Assembly (NCBI RefSeq): GCF_000725805.1
Contig: NZ_JOFT01000014.1
Coordinates: 186,001 to 250,000, forward strand
Source: Streptomyces xanthophaeus
GTDB taxonomy: Bacteria > Actinomycetota > Actinomycetes > Streptomycetales > Streptomycetaceae
Direction of reading: 5' to 3'
DNA: 64,000 nt
Shown here: one piece after another, positions 8,689 to 17,029 of the stretch
Position numbering within the stretch: the first letter of the stretch is position 1
How the letters are laid out: every line of letters starts with the position of its first letter
Program-made: the position numbers and the translations under genes
Notes under the pieces: model-generated
Seen by the model: only the letters and a program-made list of their open reading frames with translations
Told to the model about the DNA's origin: nothing
The model's database searches: none

Positions 8689-9807
8689 TCAGCGGCGCGA
8701 CATGTAGATGTCGAGCGCCTTGTGCAGGACCTTGTTCAGGGGGAAGTCCCACTCGCCGACGTACTCCACGGCCTCGCCGCCCGTGCCGACCTTGAACTGG
8801 ATCAGGCCGAACAGGTGATCGTTCTCGTCCAGGGTGTCAGAGATGCCGCGCAGGTCGTAGACGCTGGCGCCGAGGGCGTAGGAGTCGCGCAGCATGCGCC
8901 ACTGCATCGCGTTCGAGGGCCGCACCTCGCGCTTGTGGTTGGCGGATGCGCCGTACGAGTACCAGACGTGCTGGCCGACGGTGAGCATCGTGGCGGCGGC
9001 CAGCGGCTCTCCCTCGTGCGTCGCGATGTAGAGCCGCATCCGGTTGGGGTCCTCGGAGTTGAGGGCCGTCCACTGGCGCTGGAAGTAGCTGAGCGGGCGC
9101 GGGCGGAACTTGTCGCGCTCGGCCGTGATCTCGTACAGGTGCTGCCAGGTCGGCAGGTCGTCGTAGCCGCCCTGGACGACCTCGACGCCGGCCTTCTCGG
9201 CCTTCTTGATGTTGCGGCGCCACAGCTGGTTGAAGCCCTTCAGGACGTCGTCCAGCGAGCGGTTGGCCAGGGGCACCTGGAAGACGTAGCGCGGCTGGAC
9301 GTCGCCGAAACCGGCTCCGCCGTCCTCGGCCTGCTGCCAGCCCATGCGGCGCAGCTTGTCCGAGACCTCGAAGGCGCGGGGCTCGATGACCGAGGCCTCC
9401 ACGTCGCGCAGGCGCTTGACGTCCGGGTCCTGGATTCCGGCCTTGATGGCGGTGGAGTTCCAGCGGCGGATGACGACGGGCGGGCCCATCTTCACCGTGA
9501 AGGCGCCCTGCTGCTTGAGGTGCGCCAGCATCGGCTGGAGCCACTCCTCCAGATTCGGGGCGTACCAGTTGATGACAGGGCCCTCGGGAAGGTACGCGAG
9601 GTACCGCTTCACCTTGGGCAGCTGGCGGTACAGCACGAGCGCGGCGCCGACGAGTTCGCCGGATCCGTCGAACCAACCCAGGTTCTCGGAACGCCACTCG
9701 TTCTTCACGTCGGCCCACGCCGGGACCTGGCAGTGGCTCGCCGAGGGCAGGCTCTGGAGGTAACCCAGATGCTGCTCTCGGCTGATGGTCCTCAGGGACA
9801 GGCTCAT
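8689..9807 (-). CDS. femX: FemABX-family peptidyltransferase (FemX-like)
   Basis: Cytoplasmic aminoacyl-tRNA-dependent enzyme that adds the first residue (Gly in Streptomyces) of the interpeptide bridge to the lysine/LL-DAP side chain of lipid II. The 372-residue protein begins MSLSLRTISREQHLGYLQ and contains SHCQVPAWADVK, YLAYLPEGPVINW, the helical-arm region RNIKKAEKAGVEV and WYSYGASANHKREVRPSNAMQW, all typical of the FemABX double-GNAT fold. Synteny with the S. coelicolor femX locus (recalled as SCO3904) supports the symbol. Same strand as the racemase-like gene downstream. The start at 9807 has GGAGGAGACGCCCCGC upstream, a good ribosome-binding site. Confidence 0.93.
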   Translation of the reverse strand: MSLSLRTISREQHLGYLQSLPSASHCQVPAWADVKNEWRSENLGWFDGSGELVGAALVLYRQLPKVKRYLAYLPEGPVINWYAPNLEEWLQPMLAHLKQQGAFTVKMGPPVVIRRWNSTAIKAGIQDPDVKRLRDVEASVIEPRAFEVSDKLRRMGWQQAEDGGAGFGDVQPRYVFQVPLANRSLDDVLKGFNQLWRRNIKKAEKAGVEVVQGGYDDLPTWQHLYEITAERDKFRPRPLSYFQRQWTALNSEDPNRMRLYIATHEGEPLAAATMLTVGQHVWYSYGASANHKREVRPSNAMQWRMLRDSYALGASVYDLRGISDTLDENDHLFGLIQFKVGTGGEAVEYVGEWDFPLNKVLHKALDIYMSRR

Positions 9808-9948
9808 GCGGGGCGTCTCCTCCGGCGGCTTCGCTGGCTATGGCGCGAAGCCTACTGCGACGGGGGCGCCACCCTTCTGGGGGACGGGCGTGGGCCCGGG
9901 CCGGTGCACGGCCGGCGCCCTGCCGCGGAGGTGTCCCGCTCGGCCCGG

Positions 9949-10251
9949 TCAGCCCCCGAAGAGGCCGCCGTGGAACATGCCGAGGTAGAAGCCGATGGCA
10001 GACGCGCCAAGGCCGATGATCAGCGCGAAGCGCTCGCGTGTCGTGACGGAGACGAACTGTCCGTACGCACCCGTCACGATTCCGATCAGCCCGGCCCACG
10101 AGCTGATCAGGTGCAGGTTGTGGAAGAAGGCCGTGACGAACGCCACGGCGCCGAGGGTCAGAGTGACCGCCATCAGGGTGTCCTGCAGCGGGTGGGGCTT
10201 GCCGTCGGTGGAGAGCAGGGAGATCTGAGGGGGCCGCATTGCCTGTGCCAT
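9949..10251 (-). CDS. Small integral membrane protein
   Basis: Protein of 100 residues ([20 protein letters not shown]...) with three predicted membrane helices: [35 protein letters not shown] and [19 protein letters not shown]. The start at 10251 has AGGAGGTG 8-9 nt upstream; the in-frame extension to 10446 has no such support. I do not recognise a functional family. It sits just before the divergent rpsF operon, a position conserved in streptomycetes as I recall. Function unknown. Confidence 0.85.
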   Translation of the reverse strand: MAQAMRPPQISLLSTDGKPHPLQDTLMAVTLTLGAVAFVTAFFHNLHLISSWAGLIGIVTGAYGQFVSVTTRERFALIIGLGASAIGFYLGMFHGGLFGG

Positions 10252-10368
10252 CGGAAGGGCACCTCCTGGCTGAAGCTGGCGGTGCTGCGGGCTGTCTCCG
10301 GCAAGGGGCCGAGGGCTTAGCACCGAGCACACCCGATGGATACAGATTGTGGCCCTCTCTCGCCGGAT

Positions 10369-10398
10369 TTCAACCGGAAGGGCGCGAGCAGGTAGTCT
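10369..10398 (+). promoter_or_regulatory. Possible promoter of the rpsF operon
   Basis: TTCAAC (10369-10374) and TAGTCT (10393-10398) are separated by 18 nt, about 105 bp before the rpsF start. This is a plausible housekeeping-type promoter for the ribosomal operon. Other elements in the 250-bp gap could serve. Confidence 0.35.
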
Positions 10399-10502
10399 GT
10401 ACAGCTGCGCGGTGTCTGCTCTGCGGACGCCGTGCTTACGCATCACGACCCTCCTGCCACGGAACGACCGTGGCCGCTGAGTCCAAAGGAGGTGGGTTCC
10501 AC

Positions 10503-10793
10503 ATGCGTCACTACGAAGTGATGGTCATCCTCGACCCCGATCTCGAGGAGCGCGCTGTCTCCCCGCTGATCGAGAACTTCCTCTCCGTCGTCCGTGAGGG
10601 CAACGGAAAGGTCGAGAAGGTCGACACCTGGGGCCGTCGTCGTCTCGCTTACGAGATCAAGAAGAAGCCCGAGGGCATCTACTCGGTCATCGACCTTCAG
10701 GCCGAGCCTGCGGTCGTCAAGGAGCTTGACCGACAGATGAACCTGAACGAGTCGGTTCTCCGGACCAAGGTCCTCCGCCCCGAGACCCACTGA
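10503..10793 (+). CDS. rpsF: 30S ribosomal protein S6
   Basis: Protein of 96 residues, [20 protein letters not shown], matching S6 along its whole length: [21 protein letters not shown] and the C-terminal [14 protein letters not shown]. It binds the 16S rRNA platform as a heterodimer with S18. The start at 10503 follows a near-perfect AAAGGAGGTG ribosome-binding site, which excludes the longer in-frame extension upstream. First gene of rpsF-ssb-rpsR-rplI. Confidence 0.99.
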   Translation: MRHYEVMVILDPDLEERAVSPLIENFLSVVREGNGKVEKVDTWGRRRLAYEIKKKPEGIYSVIDLQAEPAVVKELDRQMNLNESVLRTKVLRPETH

Positions 10794-10865
10794 ACTTCGG
10801 TTCAGCGGTAATCGGGACCGAGTAGCACAGCAGCCCAGCAGCAATCCCCGCCGAGAGGTTCATCC

Positions 10866-11462
10866 ATGGCAGGCGAGACCGTCATCACGGTCGTCGGCAA
10901 TCTCGTCGACGACCCCGAGCTGCGCTTCACCCCCTCGGGTGCGGCGGTCGCGAAGTTCCGTGTCGCGTCCACCCCCCGCACCTTCGACCGCCAGACCAAC
11001 GAGTGGAAGGACGGCGAGAGCCTGTTCCTGACCTGCTCGGTGTGGCGGCAGGCGGCCGAGAACGTGGCCGAGTCCCTTCAGCGGGGCATGCGCGTCATCG
11101 TGCAGGGCCGGCTGAGGCAGCGGTCGTACGAGGACCGTGAGGGTGTCAAGCGCACGGTCTACGAGCTGGACGTCGAGGAAGTCGGCCCCAGCCTGAAGAA
11201 CGCCACGGCCAAGGTCACCAAGACCACGGGTCGCGGTGGCCAGGGTGGATACGGCGGCGGCGGTCAGCAGCAGGGCGGCGGCGGTGGCAACTGGGGCGGC
11301 GCCCCGGCTGCCGGTGCCCCGCAGGGCGGCGGAGCTCCCTCCGACGACCCGTGGGCGTCCAGCGCGCCGGCCGGTGGCCAGCAGCAGGGCGGCAACGGGG
11401 GCGGTTGGGGCGGAAGCTCCGGCGGCTCCGGCGGTGGCTACTCGGACGAGCCGCCCTTCTAG
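10866..11462 (+). CDS. ssb: Single-stranded DNA-binding protein
   Basis: Protein of 198 residues. The OB-fold occupies residues 1-110 ([56 protein letters not shown]). A long Gly/Gln-rich linker (about 120-190) leads to the acidic tip SDEPPF, the conserved docking peptide for replication and repair partners. Located between rpsF and rpsR as in most bacteria, so this is the essential replication SSB rather than an accessory paralogue. GAGAGG lies upstream of the ATG. Confidence 0.98.
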   Translation: MAGETVITVVGNLVDDPELRFTPSGAAVAKFRVASTPRTFDRQTNEWKDGESLFLTCSVWRQAAENVAESLQRGMRVIVQGRLRQRSYEDREGVKRTVYELDVEEVGPSLKNATAKVTKTTGRGGQGGYGGGGQQQGGGGGNWGGAPAAGAPQGGGAPSDDPWASSAPAGGQQQGGNGGGWGGSSGGSGGGYSDEPPF

Positions 11463-11505
11463 GGCAGCTCGCTTCCCCACTTCTTGATCACACAGGAGAG
11501 ACACA

Positions 11506-11742
11506 ATGGCGAAGCCGCCTGTGCGCAAGCCTAAGAAGAAGGTCTGCGCGTTCTGCAAGGACAAGACCGCTTACGTGGACTACAAGGACACGAACATGCT
11601 GCGGAAGTTCATTTCCGACCGCGGCAAGATCCGTGCCCGCCGCGTTACCGGCAACTGCACGCAGCACCAGCGTGACGTCGCCACGGCCGTGAAGAACAGC
11701 CGTGAGATGGCGCTGCTGCCCTACACGTCCACCGCGCGATAA
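11506..11742 (+). CDS. rpsR: 30S ribosomal protein S18
   Basis: Protein of 78 residues, [20 protein letters not shown], with the S18 core [26 protein letters not shown] and the ending LLPYTSTAR. The cysteines of CAFC with the later Cys and His (NCTQH) form a zinc-binding ribbon, so this is the zinc (C+) form of S18. Zinc-free S18 paralogues exist in actinobacteria under Zur control; this copy is the housekeeping one in the ssb operon. Start preceded by AGGAGAG. Confidence 0.99.
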   Translation: MAKPPVRKPKKKVCAFCKDKTAYVDYKDTNMLRKFISDRGKIRARRVTGNCTQHQRDVATAVKNSREMALLPYTSTAR

Positions 11743-11760
11743 GGAAAGGGTGACCGACTA

Positions 11761-12207
11761 ATGAAGATCATCCTGACCCACGAGGTTTCTGGCCTCGGTG
11801 CCGCCGGCGATGTCGTCGACGTCAAGGACGGTTACGCTCGCAACTACCTGGTCCCGCGTGGTTTCGCGATCCGCTGGACCAAGGGTGGCGAGAAGGACGT
11901 GGCGCAGATCCGCCGCGCCCGCAAGATCCACGAGATCGCGACCATCGAGCAGGCCAACGAGGTCAAGGCCAAGCTCGAGGGCGTGAAGGTTCGTCTGGCC
12001 ACCCGCGCGGGTGACGCCGGTCGTCTCTTCGGTTCCGTGACCCCGGCCGACATCGCCACGGCGATCGAGTCCTCGGGCGGCCCGAAGGTCGACAAGCGCC
12101 GCGTCGAGCTGGGCTCCCCGATCAAGACCCTCGGTTCGTACCAGGTCTCCGTGCGTCTGCACGCTGACGTGGCCGCGAACGTGGGCATCGAGGTCGTCGC
12201 CGCCTAA
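11761..12207 (+). CDS. rplI: 50S ribosomal protein L9
   Basis: Protein of 148 residues, [34 protein letters not shown], with the N-terminal rRNA-binding domain, a long connecting helix and the C-terminal domain ([16 protein letters not shown]...[14 protein letters not shown]). Full length. It follows rpsR by 18 bp and closes the operon. Its transcript ends at the hairpin 12219-12250. Confidence 0.99.
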   Translation: MKIILTHEVSGLGAAGDVVDVKDGYARNYLVPRGFAIRWTKGGEKDVAQIRRARKIHEIATIEQANEVKAKLEGVKVRLATRAGDAGRLFGSVTPADIATAIESSGGPKVDKRRVELGSPIKTLGSYQVSVRLHADVAANVGIEVVAA

Positions 12208-12218
12208 GGGCAGCGCGT

Positions 12219-12250
12219 GAAGGGCCGTACCCCCTGGGGTGCGGCCCTTC
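12219..12250 (+). terminator. rplI operon terminator
   Basis: Stem of two 14-nt arms (GAAGGGCCGTACCC and GGGTGCGGCCCTTC, one G-U pair) with a 4-nt loop, starting 11 bp after the rplI stop codon and ending in CTTCGTCGTTT. Confidence 0.8.
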
Positions 12251-12276
12251 GTCGTTTCCGGACGGCGGACCGCGGG

Positions 12277-12298
12277 CTGTGTTTCACGTGAAACACAG
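12277..12298. promoter_or_regulatory. parS: parS site 1
   Basis: The parS core GTTTCACGTGAAAC at 12281-12294 lies in a 22-bp perfect palindrome. parS is the ParB-binding and loading centre for chromosome segregation. It sits between the convergent rplI and MATE genes, 21 bp from a second site. Confidence 0.95.
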
Positions 12299-12350
12299 CG
12301 GGGTCTCCTCTGCATGTTTCACGTGAAACATGCAGAGGAGACCCCGCTGT
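12295..12350. promoter_or_regulatory. parS: parS site 2 inside a 56-bp perfect palindrome
   Basis: Core GTTTCACGTGAAAC at 12316-12329. The symmetry extends without a mismatch to 28 nt on each side (12295-12322 and 12323-12350). The element ends 16 bp from the stop codon of the minus-strand MATE gene, so on RNA it could also act as a terminator hairpin for that gene. Confidence 0.93.
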
Positions 12351-12365
12351 CGCGGTTCCGTCGGC

Positions 12366-13703
12366 TCAGCGCGTGGCTCCGGCCACCAGCCACCGGCCCG
12401 AGCGGGCCCGCAGCTGGAGGGTGACCATGCGGACCAGCATCATCAGCGTCATGGCCCACCAGAGGGTCGTCAGGCCACCGCCGACGGCCGGTACGAGCAG
12501 GGCGGCCGGGGTGAAGACGGCGAGCGTCAAGAGCATGGCCCAGGCCAGGTAGCGGCCGTCGCCCGCGCCCATCAGCACCCCGTCGAGGACGAAGACGATG
12601 CCGGAGACGGGCTGGGAGACCGCCACGACGAGCAGTGCGGGCAGCAGTGCGTCCTCCACGGCCGGGTCGCTGGTGAACAGGGGGATGAACACCGGACGGG
12701 CCAGGACGACCAGCAGGCCGAGCACGACGCCCGCGGCGATGCCCCACTGCACCATGCGGCGGCAGACGTCCTTCGCGCCCTGGGTATCGCCCGCGCCCAG
12801 ATAGCGGCCGATGATCGCCTGGCCGGCGATGGCGATCGCGTCCAGGGCAAAGGCGAGCAGACTCCACAGGGAGAGCAGGATCTGGTGGGCGGCGATGTCG
12901 GCGTCGCCGAGCCTGGCGGCCACGGCCGTCGCGATCATCAGCACCGCGCGGAGGGACAGCGTGCGCACCAGCAGGGGCGCTCCGGCCTGGGCGCAGGCCC
13001 GGATTCCCGCGGCATCAGGGCGCAGCGAGGCGCCGTGCCGCCTGGCGCCGCGTACGACGACGACGAGGTAGGCGGCGGCCATGGCGCACTGGGCGATGAC
13101 CGTGCCCCAGGCCGAACCGGCGATGCCCAGGTCCGCTCCGTAGACCAGGGCGACGTTCAGGACCCCGTTGAGGGCGAAGCCGCCGATCGCGACGTACAGC
13201 GGGGTGCGGGTGTCCTGGAGGCCCCGGATGACGCCGGTGGCCGCCAGGACCATCAGCATGGCCGGGATGCCCAGGGCGGAGATCCGCAGATAGGTGATCG
13301 CGTGGGGGGCCACGGTGTCGGAGGCGCCGAAGAGGGAGACCAGCCAGGGGGCCCCGGGCAGCACCACGGCGATGACGGCCACGCCGAGCAGCAGGGCGAG
13401 CCAGATCCCGTCCATGCCCTGCCGGATGGCCGCCTGGAGGTCGCCTGCACCGACCCGCCGGGCGACGGCCGCGGTGGTGGCGTAGGCGAGGAAGACGAAG
13501 ACGCTCACCGCGGTGGTGAGCAGTGCGGCGGCGATGCCCAGGCCGGCCAGCTGAGGGGTGCCGAGGTGTCCCACGATGGCGCTGTCGGCCATCACGAAGA
13601 GGGGTTCGGCGACGAGGGCGCCGAAGGCGGGGACGGCGAGTGCGATGATCTCTCGGTCGTGCCGCTTCGGGGCAGCCTTCGGTGCTGCGGGGGCCTGTGT
13701 CAT
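12366..13703 (-). CDS. MATE-family efflux transporter (DinF-like)
   Basis: Protein of 445 residues with about twelve membrane segments in two homologous halves. Family landmarks: IIALAVPAFGALVAEPLFVMADSAIVGHLG at the N-terminus, AATGVIRGLQDTRTPLY mid-protein, and AIIGRYLGAGDTQGAKDV in the second half. MATE proteins export cationic drugs or metabolites in exchange for H+ or Na+; this one belongs to the DinF-like branch by its start and its place next to dnaB. Substrate unknown. It is convergent with rplI and divergent from dnaB. Confidence 0.94.
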   Translation of the reverse strand: MTQAPAAPKAAPKRHDREIIALAVPAFGALVAEPLFVMADSAIVGHLGTPQLAGLGIAAALLTTAVSVFVFLAYATTAAVARRVGAGDLQAAIRQGMDGIWLALLLGVAVIAVVLPGAPWLVSLFGASDTVAPHAITYLRISALGIPAMLMVLAATGVIRGLQDTRTPLYVAIGGFALNGVLNVALVYGADLGIAGSAWGTVIAQCAMAAAYLVVVVRGARRHGASLRPDAAGIRACAQAGAPLLVRTLSLRAVLMIATAVAARLGDADIAAHQILLSLWSLLAFALDAIAIAGQAIIGRYLGAGDTQGAKDVCRRMVQWGIAAGVVLGLLVVLARPVFIPLFTSDPAVEDALLPALLVVAVSQPVSGIVFVLDGVLMGAGDGRYLAWAMLLTLAVFTPAALLVPAVGGGLTTLWWAMTLMMLVRMVTLQLRARSGRWLVAGATR

Positions 13704-13891
13704 GTGCTCAATCTAATCTTCCACAGGTAACAGACGCAAGGGTCTTTAGATCCTTACCAACGCGCTGACTTGGGCGTTCCCGGCAACCCGTTGGAGGCGA
13801 TCTTGAGACAGTGGCCAAGATTTTTGTCCCACACAGCCCACAGAGAGAGAAAGTGCAGGTCATGTGGGGTGTGTGGGTGGGTCAGGTGATT

Positions 13892-13991
13892 TTGTCCACA
13901 GCGTCGTCCCCCGGTCCGTGCACAGCTTCCGGGGAGTTACCCACAGCATTGGTGCCGTCATCCACATCTCATCCACACAGCCTGTGGATAA
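13892..13991. promoter_or_regulatory. DnaA-box cluster upstream of dnaB
   Basis: Five 9-mers resembling the Streptomyces DnaA box TTGTCCACA lie within 100 bp: TTGTCCACA (13892-13900, exact), TTACCCACA (13937-13945), TCATCCACA (13958-13966 and 13969-13977) and, on the minus strand, TTATCCACA (13983-13991). They occupy the 434-bp gap between the divergent MATE and dnaB genes; the rest of the gap shows nothing I can name. Likely a DnaA-responsive control region or DnaA titration site. Confidence 0.65.
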
Positions 13992-14137
13992 CCAGATTGG
14001 CTGACGCCGCCCGCGGCCCTACCGTGGTGCGTTGCCCGACTCGCCGAGAGCCGATCCGGGTGCCCCAAATGTCAGAGCCGTGTCGTAGAAAGAGTCGCAC
14101 GGCGAGGTCCGCGTTGCGGACGGGAGGAGGCGGCCCG

Positions 14138-15619
14138 GTGAGCATGCCCGAGCCCATGGACGACCCCTGGGCCGACAGCGGTCCAGGTGACCGTCTGCCC
14201 GCCCGTACGCGCCGCAACAGCGAGGGCCGCGGCCGCGGGGACGAGCAGCACGACCGGGGCCGTGAGGGCGGCTCCTGGGACGGTGGAGGCGGCGGCTTCG
14301 AGCGCGTCCCCCCGCAGGACCTCGACGCCGAGCAGTCGGTGCTCGGCGGCATGCTGCTCTCCAAGGACGCGATCGCCGACGTGGTCGAGGTCCTCAAGGG
14401 GCACGACTTCTACCGGCCCTCGCACGAGACGATCTACCAGGCCATCCTCGACCTGTACGCCAAGGGCGAGCCGGCCGACCCGATCACGGTCGGCGCCGAA
14501 CTCACCCGCCGCGGGGAGATCAGCAAGGTCGGCGGGGCCTCCTACCTGCACACGCTCGTGCAGTCCGTCCCGACCGCGGCCAACGCCGAGTACTACGCGG
14601 AGATCGTCCACGAGAGAGCCGTCCTGCGGCGCCTGGTCGCCGCTGGTACGAAGATCACGCAGATGGGCTATGCGGCGGACGGTGACGTCGACGAGATCGT
14701 CAACAGCGCCCAGGCCGAGATCTACGCGGTCACCGAGCAGCGGACCTCCGAGGACTACCTGCCGCTCGGCGACATCATGGAGGGCGCTCTCGACGAGATC
14801 GAGGCGATCGGCTCGCGCAGCGGACAGATGTCCGGAGTCCCGACCGGCTTCACGGACCTCGACTCGCTCACCAACGGCCTGCACCCGGGGCAGATGATCG
14901 TCATCGCTGCCCGTCCCGCCATGGGTAAGTCCACGCTCGCCCTGGACTTCGCCCGGGCCTGCTCCATCAAGAGCAATCTGCCCAGCGTCATCTTCTCCCT
15001 CGAAATGGGGCGCAACGAGATCGCCATGCGCCTCCTCTCGGCGGAAGCCCGGGTGGCGCTGCACCACATGCGTTCCGGCACGATGACCGACGACGACTGG
15101 ACCCGGCTGGCCCGCCGGATGCCGGACGTATCGGCCGCCCCGCTGTACATCGACGACTCACCGAACCTGTCGATGATGGAGATCCGGGCCAAGTGCCGTC
15201 GGCTCAAGCAGCGCAACGACCTCTCCCTCGTCGTCATCGACTACCTGCAGCTCATGCAGTCGGGTGGCTCGCGCCGTCCCGAGAGCCGTCAGCAGGAGGT
15301 CTCGGACATGTCCCGAAACCTCAAGCTGCTGGCCAAGGAACTCGAAGTGCCCGTGATCGCACTGTCCCAGCTCAACCGTGGTCCCGAACAGCGCACCGAC
15401 AAGAAGCCGATGGTCTCCGACCTGCGTGAATCGGGATCGATCGAGCAGGACGCCGACATGGTGATCCTGCTGCACCGCGAGGACGCCTACGAGAAGGAAT
15501 CGCCCCGCGCGGGCGAGGCCGACCTGATCGTGGCCAAGCACCGAAACGGTCCCACCGCCACGATCACCGTGGCCTTCCAGGGCCATTATTCGCGGTTCGT
15601 GGACATGGCCAACACGTAG
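14138..15619 (+). CDS. dnaB: Replicative DNA helicase DnaB
   Basis: Hexameric 5'-3' helicase of the replication fork, 493 residues from a GTG at 14138. Charged N-terminal leader, then the DnaB N-terminal domain (VPPQDLDAEQSVLGGMLLSKDAI), linker, and RecA-like motor with Walker A ARPAMGKST (Lys264), the LSMMEIRAKCRRL region, Walker B LVVIDYLQLM and the C-terminal SDLRESGSIEQDADMVILLHRE. GGAGGAGG sits 7 nt before the GTG. A longer in-frame opening from 13811 would run through the DnaA-box region and is rejected. No intein is present. Confidence 0.98.
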   Translation: MSMPEPMDDPWADSGPGDRLPARTRRNSEGRGRGDEQHDRGREGGSWDGGGGGFERVPPQDLDAEQSVLGGMLLSKDAIADVVEVLKGHDFYRPSHETIYQAILDLYAKGEPADPITVGAELTRRGEISKVGGASYLHTLVQSVPTAANAEYYAEIVHERAVLRRLVAAGTKITQMGYAADGDVDEIVNSAQAEIYAVTEQRTSEDYLPLGDIMEGALDEIEAIGSRSGQMSGVPTGFTDLDSLTNGLHPGQMIVIAARPAMGKSTLALDFARACSIKSNLPSVIFSLEMGRNEIAMRLLSAEARVALHHMRSGTMTDDDWTRLARRMPDVSAAPLYIDDSPNLSMMEIRAKCRRLKQRNDLSLVVIDYLQLMQSGGSRRPESRQQEVSDMSRNLKLLAKELEVPVIALSQLNRGPEQRTDKKPMVSDLRESGSIEQDADMVILLHREDAYEKESPRAGEADLIVAKHRNGPTATITVAFQGHYSRFVDMANT

Positions 15620-15628
15620 CATCCGATC

Positions 15629-17014
15629 ATGGATGCGCTCTCTGAAGACCTGGAACTGCTCCCTGCCACCCGCCGTGCACTGCGGCACCGGATCGCTGTC
15701 GCCCAGAGCACAGGACGCGCCCCGTCGGTGGTGGCGGCCGTCATACGGGGCGGGGAGCTGGTCTGGGAGGGTTCCCAGACCTCGGTGGCCGGTCACGGTC
15801 CGGACGGGAACGTGCAGTACCGGATCGGGTCGATCAGTAAGACCTTCACCGCAGTTCTGGTGATGAGGCTCCGCGACGAGGGACTGCTCGAACTCACCGA
15901 CCCGCTGGAGAAGCACCTGCCGGGGACCCCCGCCGGGGAGGTGACCATCGCCCAACTGCTCGCCCACACCGGCGGTCTGGCGGCGGAGACGCCCGGTCCG
16001 TGGTGGGAGCGCACCCCCGGTGGGACGCGCCCGGAGCTCTCCGACGTACTCGGCACGGAGCCGTTCAAGCACGCGCCAGGGCGCAGGCACCACTACTCCA
16101 ACCCCGGTTACACGCTGCTCGGTTCGCTCGTCGAGGCGCTGAGGGGGAAGCCCTGGGAAGAGGTGCTGCGCAGCGAGGTCCTGGATCCCCTGGGGCTCGA
16201 CCGCACGAGCGGGCAGCCGCAGGCGCCGCACGCGGGCGGCTGGGCGGTGCATCCGTGGGCGGACGTGATGATGCCGGAGCCGCTGGAGGACCTGGGACTG
16301 ATGGCTCCGGCCGGTCAGCTGTGGTCCACGACCAAGGATCTGGGGCGGTTCGCGGACTTCCTGCTGCGCGGTGACGAGCGTGTCCTCGCCGCGGAGTCGG
16401 TACGGGAGATGCGTACGCCGGCCGCGCCGCCGGAGCCGGGCACGGGCGATCTCGGCTACGGGCTGGGAATGCAGGTGGTGGCCCACGGCACGCACCGGCT
16501 GGCAGGGCACACCGGCTCTCTGCCCGGTTTCGTCGCGGGGCTGTGGCTGAACGAGGCGCAGGACGTGGCGGCCGTCGTACTGGCGAACTGCACCTCGGGG
16601 CTGCCTGCGGCGACCGTGGCGGCGGACCTCGTGGGGATCGTCGCGGAAGCCGAGCCGCGGTTCCCGGAGCCGTGGCGCCCGTTCCGCGAGGCCGACCCGG
16701 TGGCGCTGGAACTGTGCGGCCCCTGGTACTGGGGCACTTCGGCCAATGCGCTGCGGCTGAACGCGGACGGGTCGCTGGAGCTGGGGCCGGTCGGTGCGAC
16801 CGGCCGCACGGCACGCTTCCGTGCCGAGACCGACGGAACCTGGACGGGACTCAACGGCTACTACGCCGGAGAGACGCTGCGGGCCGTGCGCCGCGCGGAC
16901 GGCACGGTGAGCCACCTCGACCTGGGGTCCTTCGTGTTCACTCGCGAGCCCTACGACGCGCAGGCCCCGGTGCCCGGCGGGGTGGACCCGCAGGGCTGGC
17001 GGGGCATCGGCTGA
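15629..17014 (+). CDS. Serine hydrolase, beta-lactamase class C / PBP4* family
   Basis: Protein of 461 residues with the penicillin-recognising fold: SxxK motif S68-I-S-K71 in YRIGSISKTFTAVLV, YSN in HHYSNPGYTLLGSL, and HTG in LAGHTGSLPGF in place of KTG. A C-terminal extension of about 100 residues (WYWGTSANALRLNADGSLEL...) resembles the lipocalin-like domain that follows many esterase/D-aminopeptidase members. No signal peptide, so it is likely cytoplasmic. The family covers D-peptidases, esterases and beta-lactamases; I cannot choose. It starts only 9 bp after dnaB and may be read through from it. Confidence 0.88.
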   Translation: MDALSEDLELLPATRRALRHRIAVAQSTGRAPSVVAAVIRGGELVWEGSQTSVAGHGPDGNVQYRIGSISKTFTAVLVMRLRDEGLLELTDPLEKHLPGTPAGEVTIAQLLAHTGGLAAETPGPWWERTPGGTRPELSDVLGTEPFKHAPGRRHHYSNPGYTLLGSLVEALRGKPWEEVLRSEVLDPLGLDRTSGQPQAPHAGGWAVHPWADVMMPEPLEDLGLMAPAGQLWSTTKDLGRFADFLLRGDERVLAAESVREMRTPAAPPEPGTGDLGYGLGMQVVAHGTHRLAGHTGSLPGFVAGLWLNEAQDVAAVVLANCTSGLPAATVAADLVGIVAEAEPRFPEPWRPFREADPVALELCGPWYWGTSANALRLNADGSLELGPVGATGRTARFRAETDGTWTGLNGYYAGETLRAVRRADGTVSHLDLGSFVFTREPYDAQAPVPGGVDPQGWRGIG

Positions 17015-17029
17015 CGCTGACGTCGCCCC

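Noticed and set aside
13704..14137. Second replication origin in the DnaA-box cluster
   Set aside because: Only five imperfect boxes, no AT-rich unwinding region; oriC in Streptomyces lies between dnaA and dnaN, which are not in this window. A regulatory cluster is the simpler reading.
13811..14137. Long N-terminal extension of DnaB from 13811
   Set aside because: It would translate the DnaA-box region; the GTG at 14138 has a perfect ribosome-binding site and the known DnaB N-terminus.
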